NCBI GenBank assembly: GCA_016780945.1
Contig: JADHKY010000068.1
Location: forward strand, 1 to 6,028
Origin: Aquiluna sp.
GTDB taxonomy: Bacteria > Actinomycetota > Actinomycetes > Actinomycetales > Microbacteriaceae
DNA: 6,028 nucleotides
Direction of reading: 5' to 3'
In this document: piece after piece, positions 1-5,974 of the stretch
Layout: the number at the start of each line of letters is the position of its first letter
Position numbering within the stretch: position 1 is the first letter of the stretch
The notes under the pieces: generated by a model
Told to the model about the DNA's origin: nothing
Seen by the model: the letters and a program-made list of their open reading frames with translations, nothing else
Databases searched by the model: none
Position numbers and translations under genes: made by a program

Positions 1-9
1 TGCGCTGCA

Positions 10-44
10 CTCACAAGGGGCTATTCTGCCGTAGATTAGGGGTC
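10..44 (+). promoter_or_regulatory. Candidate promoter for glmS giving a leaderless mRNA
   Basis: TAGATT at 32-37 matches the actinobacterial -10 pattern TANNNT. Its last base lies 7 nt before the glmS ATG at 45, so transcription could begin at the A of the start codon. CTCACA at 10-15, 16 nt upstream of the -10, matches TTGACA at 4 of 6 positions. The only purine run, AGGGG at 38-42, is 2 nt from the ATG and therefore too close for a normal ribosome binding site, which supports leaderless initiation. Leaderless messages are common in actinobacteria. One forward frame is open from base 1 to a TAG at 37-39 and could be the tail of an upstream gene. In that case glmS may also be read through from upstream. 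The 44 bases are too short to settle this. Confidence 0.4.
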
Positions 45-1895
45 ATGTGTGGAATCGTGGGCTACGTGGGCCCGGGGTCAACACTTGATGTTTTGCTGGG
101 TGGCCTAAAGCGCCTGGAATATCGAGGCTATGACTCCGCCGGCGTATCGGTAATTGCTCAAGATGCTGGTCTGCAAACTAGAAAGCGCGCAGGAAAGCTC
201 TCGGTGCTGGTTGAAGATCTCAAAAAGTCGCCAATCACAGATGCACACATCGGTATTGGCCACACCCGCTGGGCAACCCATGGTGCTCCTACGGACACCA
301 ATGCCCACCCGCATCTAGGCGGTGAACACCTCAAACTTTCCCTCATCCATAACGGCATCATTGAGAACTTTTCCGAGCTCAAGGCTGAGCTTCAAGAAGC
401 CGGGGTCAAGTTCAGCTCGGAGACCGACAGCGAAGTTGCTGCCCACCTTGTCGCAAGAGAGTATGAGAAAACCGGCGACCTAACCGCTGCATTTAGGGCG
501 GTTGTAAACAGGTTGATGGGTGCCTTTACTTTGCTTTGCATCCACGAGGACCACAAGGATTTGGTGCTTGCCGCCAGGCGAAACTCCCCGTTGGTTATTG
601 GCCTAGGTGAAGGTGAGAACTTCCTTGGCAGTGATGTTGCGGCCTTTGTCGCGCACACCAAGCGTGCGGTGTCGGTGGGACAGGATCAACTCGTTGAGCT
701 GAGGCAGGACTCGGTCAAGGTCACTACCTTCTCAGGGGAAGAGGTGACACCGGACGAATTCACCGTTGACTGGGACGCATCTGCCGCATCCAAAGGTGGC
801 TGGCCCTCGTTTATGGCCAAGGAGATTGCGGATCAACCTCAGGCTGTGGGCGACACCCTCATGGGTCGCCTCGCCTCGGATGGTTCGGTAAAGCTCAGCG
901 AGTTTGCCGGTCTAGACCGGCTCAGTGAGGTCAACCGCATAACCATCATCGCCTGCGGCACCGCGGCCTATGCCGGTGAGGTTGCCAAGTATGCAATTGA
1001 GAAGTGGGCAAAGATTCCAACCAGCGTTGAGCTTGCCCATGAGTTCCGCTATCGCGACCCAATTATTGACGAGCAAACCCTCGTTATTGCAATCAGTCAG
1101 TCCGGAGAGACCATGGACACGCTGATGGCCGTTCGCTACGCAAAAGAACGCGGAGCGAAGGTGCTTTCGATCTGCAATACCCAGGGTGCGACTCTCGCTA
1201 GGGAATCCGATGCCACCATCTATACCCACGCAGGTCCGGAGGTTGCAGTGGCATCGACCAAGGCCTTCACCGCGCAAATCACCGCGGGTCAGCTAGTCGC
1301 CCTGTCGCTTGCCTGGCAGCGCGGAGCTATGGACCAAGAGGCCCTAAAGGAGCTTGGTCTGGAGCTTCTAAAGCTCCCCCGAATGGTCAAGCAGGTCCTC
1401 GAGTCCGTTGAGCGCATGAGGGAGCTTGGCAAGGAATTGAAAGACGCCAAGTCCGTTCTCTTCCTAGGTCGTAACGTGGGCTTCCCGATTGCGATGGAGG
1501 GTGCACTAAAGCTCAAGGAGCTCGCCTATATCCATGCTGAGGGCTTTGCAGCTGGAGAGCTAAAGCACGGCCCAATTGCGCTAATCGAGCAGGGCCAGCC
1601 TGTAATTGTTGTCGTGCCTTCACCAAATGGCGAAGATTCTCTCCACCCCAAGGTGGTCTCAAACATTCAGGAGATTAGAGCAAGAGGTGCCAAGGTCATT
1701 GCTATTGCAGAGGAAGGGGACAGCGCAGTCGGTAAGAGTGCTGACGAGGTCTTCTTCATCCCCCAGACGCACCCCTTTATGGCAGCGCAGCTTGCGGTCT
1801 TGCCGCTTCAGATATTCGCCCTCGAGCTTGCCAGCGCCAAGGGCCTCGATGTTGACCAGCCGAGAAACTTGGCAAAGAGCGTGACGGTGGAGTGA
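45..1895 (+). CDS. glmS: Glutamine--fructose-6-phosphate aminotransferase (isomerizing)
   Basis: This cytoplasmic enzyme converts fructose-6-phosphate and glutamine to glucosamine-6-phosphate and glutamate, the first step toward UDP-GlcNAc and peptidoglycan. The protein has 616 residues, a normal GlmS length. The start is fixed because Cys2 becomes the N-terminal nucleophile of the Ntn glutaminase domain (MCGIVGYVG) after Met removal. The glutaminase domain (about 2-220) shows HTRWATHG at 73-80 and HNGIIENF at 102-109. A linker leads to FMAKEIADQP at 256-265. Two SIS sugar-isomerase domains follow, with CGTAAYAG at 304-311, SQSGET at 351-356, STKAF at 404-408, and a second-SIS stretch at 474-515 including LGRNVGFP and GELKHGP. 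The C-terminal tail has PRNLAKSVTVE at 606-616, where the Lys (611) corresponds to the sugar-binding catalytic Lys. It is the first gene of the visible operon, and acpS starts 1 nt after its stop. Identification is essentially certain. Confidence 0.98.
   Translation: MCGIVGYVGPGSTLDVLLGGLKRLEYRGYDSAGVSVIAQDAGLQTRKRAGKLSVLVEDLKKSPITDAHIGIGHTRWATHGAPTDTNAHPHLGGEHLKLSLIHNGIIENFSELKAELQEAGVKFSSETDSEVAAHLVAREYEKTGDLTAAFRAVVNRLMGAFTLLCIHEDHKDLVLAARRNSPLVIGLGEGENFLGSDVAAFVAHTKRAVSVGQDQLVELRQDSVKVTTFSGEEVTPDEFTVDWDASAASKGGWPSFMAKEIADQPQAVGDTLMGRLASDGSVKLSEFAGLDRLSEVNRITIIACGTAAYAGEVAKYAIEKWAKIPTSVELAHEFRYRDPIIDEQTLVIAISQSGETMDTLMAVRYAKERGAKVLSICNTQGATLARESDATIYTHAGPEVAVASTKAFTAQITAGQLVALSLAWQRGAMDQEALKELGLELLKLPRMVKQVLESVERMRELGKELKDAKSVLFLGRNVGFPIAMEGALKLKELAYIHAEGFAAGELKHGPIALIEQGQPVIVVVPSPNGEDSLHPKVVSNIQEIRARGAKVIAIAEEGDSAVGKSADEVFFIPQTHPFMAAQLAVLPLQIFALELASAKGLDVDQPRNLAKSVTVE
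1886..1892 (+). promoter_or_regulatory. Ribosome binding site that fixes the TTG start of acpS
   Basis: GGTGGAG lies in the last codons of glmS and ends 4 nt before the TTG at 1897. The nearby ATG at 1904 is in another frame, and no ATG or GTG in the acpS frame lies between the glmS stop and the conserved GVD motif. The TTG is therefore the best start. Translation of acpS is probably coupled to termination of glmS at the TGA 1893-1895. Confidence 0.6.
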
Positions 1896-1896
1896 T

Positions 1897-2250
1897 TTGA
1901 TCTATGGCACCGGCGTTGATGTCTGCTCAATCGAGCGTCTGGAGCAGTCGCTAAGCCGAACCGAGAACCTCGGCGCTCGCCTTTTCCATGAGAACGAGCG
2001 TGATCTAGCACCACAGTCACTTGCTGCCAGGTTTGCTGCCAAAGAGGCTCTAGCCAAAGCTCTAGGTACTCCAGCAATTCTGGTTTGGAACGAGATTGAG
2101 GTTGTGAAAGATACCCTCGGAAAACCCTCACTGAAGTTTCATGGCAAGACCTCAGAAAAGATTCGCAATCTGGGTGATCTCAGGTTTCACCTGTCGATGA
2201 GCCACGATGGTCCGGTTGCAGTGGCAACGGTTGTAGTGGAGAGTATTTAG
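1897..2250 (+). CDS. acpS: Holo-[acyl-carrier-protein] synthase
   Basis: AcpS transfers the 4'-phosphopantetheine arm of coenzyme A to a serine of acyl carrier protein, activating it for fatty acid synthesis in the cytoplasm. The protein has 117 residues, typical of the short, single-domain AcpS type. The N-terminus IYGTGVDVCSIERL carries the Mg-binding Asp8. The second conserved block, RFAAKEALAKALGT (45-58), carries metal-binding Glu50. Further family marks are EIEV at 66-69, GKP at 75-77 and LSMSHD at 99-104. The start codon is TTG, chosen because the conserved N-terminus begins immediately and no in-frame ATG is available. The gene sits 1 nt after glmS, and its TAG stop directly abuts the alr ATG. 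In many actinobacteria a NAD(P)HX repair gene (nnr) lies between this region and alr; here there is no room for one. Confidence 0.95.
   Translation: MIYGTGVDVCSIERLEQSLSRTENLGARLFHENERDLAPQSLAARFAAKEALAKALGTPAILVWNEIEVVKDTLGKPSLKFHGKTSEKIRNLGDLRFHLSMSHDGPVAVATVVVESI
2238..2243 (+). promoter_or_regulatory. Ribosome binding site of alr
   Basis: GGAGAG lies inside the last codons of acpS, with a 7-nt spacer to the alr ATG at 2251. It is the best-spaced purine-rich site seen in the operon. Since the acpS stop and alr start touch (TAGATG), alr can be translated both by fresh initiation and by ribosomes terminating on acpS. Confidence 0.6.
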
Positions 2251-3312
2251 ATGCGCCAAATCGAGGTAGACCTAAACGCAATCAGGTCAAACTATGCCGC
2301 GCTTAGGGCGGCCTTTGCCCCTGCCAAGGTCATGGCAGTGGTCAAGGCAAACGCCTATGGCCACGGCATGATCGAGGTGGCTAGGGCGCTGGACGGAAAC
2401 GTAGATGCTCTTGGTGTTGCGGACCCATCAGAGGCGTTGGCTCTTCGAGATGCTGGCATCAAGGCCCGGGTCATGGCTTGGATTATTGGTCCTGAGGACG
2501 ATTTACAAGCAGCTGTTGCAAACAATATTGAGCTTGGGGTATCGACCTTTGATCAGCTCGACCGACTTCCACCTGCCGCCCAGTTTCACATCAAAATCGA
2601 TACGGGCCTTGGGCGAAATGGTTTTTCCCGGCTCGAGTTCGACCAGCTTTTTACCCGCCTTCAGGGAACCAATCCGGTTGGGATCTTCTCGCACCTTTCA
2701 AACACTTCCGTCTCAGATGACTTGAAGCAGAAAAGGATCTTTGAAGATGCCATCTCGATGGCATCCAGCAAAGGCATTGAATTTAGAGAGCGGCACCTCG
2801 CTGCCTCCGCAGGAGCACTTTCCTATGAGGACCTTCGCTATGACATGGTCAGGTGTGGCATCGCGGTTTACGGGCTAAACCCCTACGAGGACCGAGAGCT
2901 AGCTGGGATTGAGCTGCAGCCTGCAATGCGGGTTCTGAGCCAACTGGTAAACGTCAAGAGGGTGCCCGCAGGTCAGGGCGTCTCCTACGGCTACCGCTAC
3001 GTAACAGAGCGGGAAACGAATCTAGGTCTAGTTCCCTTCGGTTACGCCGAGGGCATGCCCCGGATATCTGTGAACCACGAAGTTCTAATCGCAGGCAAGC
3101 TCTACCCGGTGGTTGGCCGAGTTGCGATGGACCAGTTCGTTGTGGACCTGGGCAGTTCAGAGCCAGCTATAGGTACCGAGGTGGTCATCTTTGGCAATCC
3201 CCAGGAGGGCGAACCAAGTGCGGAAGCACTTGGAGAGTCTGCCGGGACAATCAACTACGAGATCGTCACTCGCATTGGCGGCAGAGCAAACCGAAGTTAC
3301 CTAGGCCGCTAA
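2251..3312 (+). CDS. alr: Alanine racemase
   Basis: This PLP-dependent enzyme interconverts L- and D-alanine and supplies D-Ala for peptidoglycan stem peptides. The protein has 353 residues, slightly shorter than the usual 360-390, with little sequence before the first barrel strand (IEVDLNAI). The N-terminal TIM barrel holds the PLP lysine, Lys32, in VMAVVKANAYGHG (27-39), and IDTGLGRNGF at 116-125 with Arg122. The C-terminal beta domain (from about 226) has the second catalytic base, Tyr246, in GVSYG, then PFGYAEG (262-268), the active-site MDQ at 293-295 and TINYE at 333-337. These match by position the Geobacillus enzyme residues Lys39, Arg136, Tyr265, Tyr284, Met312 and Tyr354. The usual HxANSA segment reads HLAASA (182-187): the Asn is replaced by Ala185, while the phosphate-contacting Ser is kept. 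The stop TAA overlaps the tsaE ATG by one base. Confidence 0.97.
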   Translation: MRQIEVDLNAIRSNYAALRAAFAPAKVMAVVKANAYGHGMIEVARALDGNVDALGVADPSEALALRDAGIKARVMAWIIGPEDDLQAAVANNIELGVSTFDQLDRLPPAAQFHIKIDTGLGRNGFSRLEFDQLFTRLQGTNPVGIFSHLSNTSVSDDLKQKRIFEDAISMASSKGIEFRERHLAASAGALSYEDLRYDMVRCGIAVYGLNPYEDRELAGIELQPAMRVLSQLVNVKRVPAGQGVSYGYRYVTERETNLGLVPFGYAEGMPRISVNHEVLIAGKLYPVVGRVAMDQFVVDLGSSEPAIGTEVVIFGNPQEGEPSAEALGESAGTINYEIVTRIGGRANRSYLGR

Positions 3313-3764
3313 TGCAGCTAACAATAACCACCTCCGAGGCCATGGAGGAGCTGGGAAGCAAGCTGGCCGATCTGCTGCAGCTTGGTGACCTGGTCCTGCT
3401 CTCTGGTGAGCTTGGAGCAGGGAAGACAACCCTCACCCGCGGTCTCGGAGAAGCCCTTGGCGCGGAAGGCACAATCCAGTCGCCCACCTTCGTTCTCGCT
3501 CGCGAGCACAGAATTGCCGGGGGAGGCAAGCTGGTCCATGTCGATGCCTATCGGCTCTCTAGTGCGGTCGAGCTTGATGACCTGGACATTGACTTTGCCG
3601 GCTCAATAGTTGTTGTTGAGTGGGCTAGAGACTTCCTTGATGGCTACGCGGAGAACTACCTAAGCGTAGAAATAGATCGAACCTCGGATGACGAGGTTCG
3701 AGAGGTGGTCCTGTCCGCAGTGGGCCCGAGGTGGGAGGGGGTAGACCTTGCTTCTCTCAATTGA
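3312..3764 (+). CDS. tsaE: tRNA t6A biosynthesis ATPase TsaE
   Basis: TsaE is the P-loop ATPase of the bacterial threonylcarbamoyl-adenosine (t6A37) machinery. It binds the TsaB-TsaD dimer and its ATP hydrolysis is needed for repeated turnover. The protein has 150 residues, a normal family size. The Walker A motif is GELGAGKT at 32-39. It is followed by SPTF at 57-60, HVDAYRL at 76-82 and the Walker-B-like strand VVVEW at 100-104, with Glu103 and Trp104 matching conserved TsaE residues. The start overlaps the alr stop in TAATG; only a weak AGG (3303-3305) lies upstream, so translation probably depends on coupling with alr. The 3' end overlaps tsaB by 17 nt. The gene lies with tsaB and tsaD in one operon, consistent with their forming one complex. 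Confidence 0.96.
   Translation: MQLTITTSEAMEELGSKLADLLQLGDLVLLSGELGAGKTTLTRGLGEALGAEGTIQSPTFVLAREHRIAGGGKLVHVDAYRLSSAVELDDLDIDFAGSIVVVEWARDFLDGYAENYLSVEIDRTSDDEVREVVLSAVGPRWEGVDLASLN
3733..3741 (+). promoter_or_regulatory. Strong ribosome binding site that fixes the TTG start of tsaB
   Basis: GGGAGGGGG lies inside the 3' end of tsaE, with a 6-nt spacer to the TTG at 3748. The TsaB family N-terminus (LLSIDTS) begins directly at this TTG, and no in-frame ATG or GTG lies between this site and the motif. The strength of the site may compensate for the weak start codon and lets tsaB begin 17 nt before tsaE ends. Confidence 0.65.
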
Positions 3765-4332
3765 CACCTCTGCCGGCACCTCCGCAGCTCTCTTCGACGG
3801 CCAAAGGCTTTTGTCCTCGGTCTTCTTTGACGACCCATTTGGTCACGCCGAGAACATCGCCAAGGCAATTACCGGTGTCCTCTCCCAGGCGAACATGGCT
3901 GCAAACGCGCTTGAAAACATCGCGGTTGGCATCGGTCCTGCCCCCTACACCGGGCTCAGGGTTGGCATTGCAGCGGCTAAGGCCCTTGCGGGACCGCTTG
4001 CTGTCGGTCTGCACGGCGTCATGGTGCTGGATGCGATTGCTTTCTCTAGAACAGAGGAGCGCTTGCTCGTGACAACTGACGCCAAGCGTGGAGAGCTTTT
4101 CGCAGCCGGTTACGTTTTCGGCAAGAGAGAGTTTGGTCCGAGAGTTATTGACCCATCAACCACCGCTGAGTTTGGGGACTATGAACATGTCTCTGAGCCT
4201 GCGGATGCGGAGAAAGTCGGGCGCTACGCCCTCTGGGCGCTCGAAAAAGGAATCGATCTGAGTGAAACCGGTGCCATCTACCTGCGCTCGCCGGATGTCA
4301 CGCCATCGCCGGGAAAAAGGGTGAGCGGCTGA
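3748..4332 (+). CDS. tsaB: tRNA t6A biosynthesis dimerization subunit TsaB
   Basis: TsaB is a catalytically inactive ASKHA-fold paralogue of TsaD. It dimerizes with TsaD and scaffolds the t6A complex with TsaE. The protein has 194 residues, at the short end for the family, which often exceeds 200. The N-terminus LLSIDTSAGTSAAL (2-15) is the typical first ASKHA strand. The hallmark segment is GPAPYTGLRVG at 63-73, compared with the commoner GPGSFTGLRIG. DAKRGELF at 111-118 and YLRSPDV at 178-184 are also family blocks. Start is TTG at 3748, supported by a strong purine run just upstream. The gene overlaps tsaE by 17 nt, and its TGA overlaps the next ATG (TGATG). In many actinobacteria rimI is fused to the end of tsaB; here TsaB ends on its own and the RimI domain is joined to TsaD instead. 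Confidence 0.95.
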   Translation: MLLSIDTSAGTSAALFDGQRLLSSVFFDDPFGHAENIAKAITGVLSQANMAANALENIAVGIGPAPYTGLRVGIAAAKALAGPLAVGLHGVMVLDAIAFSRTEERLLVTTDAKRGELFAAGYVFGKREFGPRVIDPSTTAEFGDYEHVSEPADAEKVGRYALWALEKGIDLSETGAIYLRSPDVTPSPGKRVSG

Positions 4333-5813
4333 TGCAACTTAGGACGCTTGCTATTGAGGATCTGGCCCAGGTCATGGAGCTAGAGCGCAGGCTATTTCAG
4401 AATGAGGCTTGGCTCGAGCAGACCATGGCCGCAGAAATCGCCTCACCTCAAACCCACTACGTCGGGGCATTTGACGGTTCACTGCTCGGCTATGCCGGGC
4501 TGAAGGTTAGTGGGCCCAGCTACTCAAGTGATGTTCAGACAATTGGGGTTGAACCAGAGAGCCAGGGGAAATCCATCGGGCGAACCCTCATGAACGAGCT
4601 ACTTGCTTTCGCAAAGAGGCAGGGAAGCGAGGTGGTTTTTCTGGAGGTCAAGGCCGGAAACGATTCTGCGATAGGGCTTTATTTGAGCCTTGGCTTTGAA
4701 CAGATTGATGTCCGCAAGCGCTACTACCAGCCCTCCGGGGAAGACGCTCTCGTGATGCGAATGCCAATAAGCCAACCTGTTGTCTTGGGTATTGAGTCAA
4801 CCTGTGATGAGACGGGCGTAGGGATAGTTCGCGGCAACAGGCTGCTAGCAAATGCGCTTCACTCCTCGATGGACGAGCATGCAAAGTATGGGGGAGTGGT
4901 TCCTGAGGTGGCAGCTAGGGCCCACCTCGAGGCAATCTCACCGACACTGGACGCAGCGCTCGCTGAAGCGGGTATTGGCTACGAAGACATCGATGCTTTG
5001 GCGGTTGCGAATGGTCCCGGGCTCTCCGGAGCGCTAATGGTTGGCATTGGTGCTGCCAAAGGGCTTGCGGTCGCTCTAGACAAACCCATCTACGCGGTGA
5101 ATCACCTCGTCGGACACGTCGGAGCGGATGTTCTTGAGCGTGGTGCGGTTGAGGTGCCCACGATTGCCCTCCTGGTATCCGGTGGCCACACCTCACTCTT
5201 GCTGGTTCGTGACCTACTGAACGACACCCAGCTGCTCGGAGAGACTATTGATGATGCAGCTGGTGAGGCCTTTGACAAAGTAGCTCGGGTGCTGGGTCTT
5301 CCCTACCCGGGAGGCCCTCAAATAGACAAGATTGCGGCAGAGGGTGACCCGAAGGCCATTAGGTTCCCCAGGGGCCTGACGCTTCCCAAGGACTTAGAAA
5401 AGCACAAGTACAACTTCTCCTTCTCAGGGCTCAAGACGGCTGTGGCCAGGCATGTGGAGAAGCTTGAAGATGAGGGTCAGGAGTATTCAAAACCAGATGT
5501 TGCGGCAAGCTTCCGCGAGGCAGTAATTGATGTCCTTCTAACAAAGTCGCTCTGGGCCTGCGAGGAGTTCGGCGTAAAGAGGCTCTTGCTTGGCGGTGGC
5601 GTGGTTGCCAATGCAAGGCTGCGGCAGGAGGCTGAGCGACGCTGTCAAGAAGCCGGGGTTGAGCTTAGGATCCCCAGGTTCTCACTCTGCACCGACAACG
5701 GGGCGATGATTGCAGCCTTAGGTTCGCAGCTGATCATGGACGGAAGAGAACCTAGCAGCCTAGATTTTGGAGCTGAGTCCACGCTCCCAGTGACAACAGT
5801 TCAGACCACCTAG
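4332..5813 (+). CDS. tsaD: RimI N-acetyltransferase fused to TsaD (tRNA t6A threonylcarbamoyltransferase)
   Basis: This is one 493-residue frame with two enzyme domains. Residues 1 to about 146 are a GNAT-family RimI-like protein N-alanine acetyltransferase. Its acetyl-CoA loop is QGKSIG at 78-83 (usual Q/RxxGxG/A), then FLEVKAGN (103-110) and AIGLYLSLGF (113-122), ending in RYYQPSGEDALVMRM. Residues from about 149 are TsaD, which transfers threonylcarbamoyl from its adenylate to A37 of tRNA. The TsaD part has GIESTCDET at 153-161, GGVVPE at 187-192, the metal-binding NHLVGH (His258, His262), LVSGGHTS at 281-288, GEAFDKVAR at 311-319, FSFSGLKTA at 362-370, GGGVVANARL at 421-430 and CTDNGAM at 453-459 with metal ligand Asp455. 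All visible TsaD catalytic marks are present and it has a normal length of about 345-350. The start at 4332 overlaps the tsaB stop; AAGGG (4317-4321) lies 10 nt upstream. In-frame ATGs at 4755 and 4761 could also yield TsaD alone. Confidence 0.93.
   Translation: MQLRTLAIEDLAQVMELERRLFQNEAWLEQTMAAEIASPQTHYVGAFDGSLLGYAGLKVSGPSYSSDVQTIGVEPESQGKSIGRTLMNELLAFAKRQGSEVVFLEVKAGNDSAIGLYLSLGFEQIDVRKRYYQPSGEDALVMRMPISQPVVLGIESTCDETGVGIVRGNRLLANALHSSMDEHAKYGGVVPEVAARAHLEAISPTLDAALAEAGIGYEDIDALAVANGPGLSGALMVGIGAAKGLAVALDKPIYAVNHLVGHVGADVLERGAVEVPTIALLVSGGHTSLLLVRDLLNDTQLLGETIDDAAGEAFDKVARVLGLPYPGGPQIDKIAAEGDPKAIRFPRGLTLPKDLEKHKYNFSFSGLKTAVARHVEKLEDEGQEYSKPDVAASFREAVIDVLLTKSLWACEEFGVKRLLLGGGVVANARLRQEAERRCQEAGVELRIPRFSLCTDNGAMIAALGSQLIMDGREPSSLDFGAESTLPVTTVQTT
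4755..4763 (+). other. RimI/TsaD domain seam with two possible internal start codons
   Basis: ATG codons at 4755 (Met142) and 4761 (Met144) are in the fusion frame, exactly where RimI proteins end and TsaD proteins begin. Starting at 4761 would give a 350-residue TsaD opening MPISQPVVLGIESTCDET, a normal TsaD N-terminus. No good ribosome binding site is placed for these codons: GGGGAAG (4737-4743) is 17 nt from the ATG at 4761. No stop codon exists in this frame near the seam. A true fusion is the simplest reading, but separate production of TsaD cannot be excluded. Confidence 0.5.
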
Positions 5814-5933
5814 CAACCAGTTGGAAGATTTTCGCAAGTAAGGGTGTTTGTCTTTTCAGCACGTGTCGCCTCAGGTCCTCTGGACTCCAGCCGGATGGTC
5901 TGAGTTGTAACAAAAATGTTTTCCAATTCGTTG
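5814..5933 (+). other. Possible structured 3' untranslated region after tsaD
   Basis: This non-coding stretch can close on itself by long-range pairing. CAAC (5814-5817) pairs with GTTG (5930-5933), TTGGAA (5821-5826) with TTCCAA (5921-5926), and ATTTT (5828-5832) with AAAAT (5913-5917), separated by small internal loops. Inside, CTCAG (5870-5874) can pair with CTGAG (5900-5904), enclosing a short CTGG/CCAG hairpin (5880-5890). I recognise no known RNA family. The pairing covers 15 bp in three short blocks, which could arise by chance, so confidence is low. No convincing gene is present on either strand. Confidence 0.2.
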
Positions 5934-5974
5934 GGGGAGCCACCTAGCGGATTGGTTCGCAGACAAGTGCCTTA

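Noticed and set aside
1..44. glmS ribozyme or other riboswitch leader
   Set aside because: Only 44 nt are visible, no ribozyme core is seen, and the promoter-like hexamer suggests no leader at all.
912..1277. 121-residue reverse-strand open frame inside glmS
   Set aside because: It lies wholly within the conserved glmS SIS domain coding sequence and its product has no family resemblance; it is a shadow frame.
1808..2131. 107-residue reverse-strand open frame across glmS and acpS
   Set aside because: It is opposite two clearly real genes, has no recognisable domain, and is explained by codon bias of the forward strand.
3731..4072. 113-residue forward frame overlapping tsaB
   Set aside because: Pro/Ser/Arg-rich low-quality product in the wrong frame relative to tsaB, whose family motifs are unambiguous.
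4732..4775. RimI-TsaD join as an artefact of a frameshift sequencing error
   Set aside because: Homology is in frame and continuous on both sides: DALVMRM fits the RimI end and the TsaD motifs follow directly, so no indel is needed to explain either half.
5844..5903. 19-codon forward frame starting GTG after an AAGTAAGG purine run
   Set aside because: Too short, and the purine run is too close to the GTG for a normal initiation site.
5752..5943. 63-residue reverse-strand open frame overlapping the end of tsaD
   Set aside because: It begins with a GTG that has no ribosome binding site, overlaps the tsaD 3' end by about 60 nt, and its Leu/Trp/Arg-rich product has no recognisable motif.
5933..5960. 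GGGGGAGCCACC string resembling part of the c-di-AMP (ydaO) riboswitch seen in actinobacteria
   Set aside because: The following conserved elements of that class (GGGGTGAATC-like and GACCCGAGCCCGTCAGCTAACC-like blocks) are absent.
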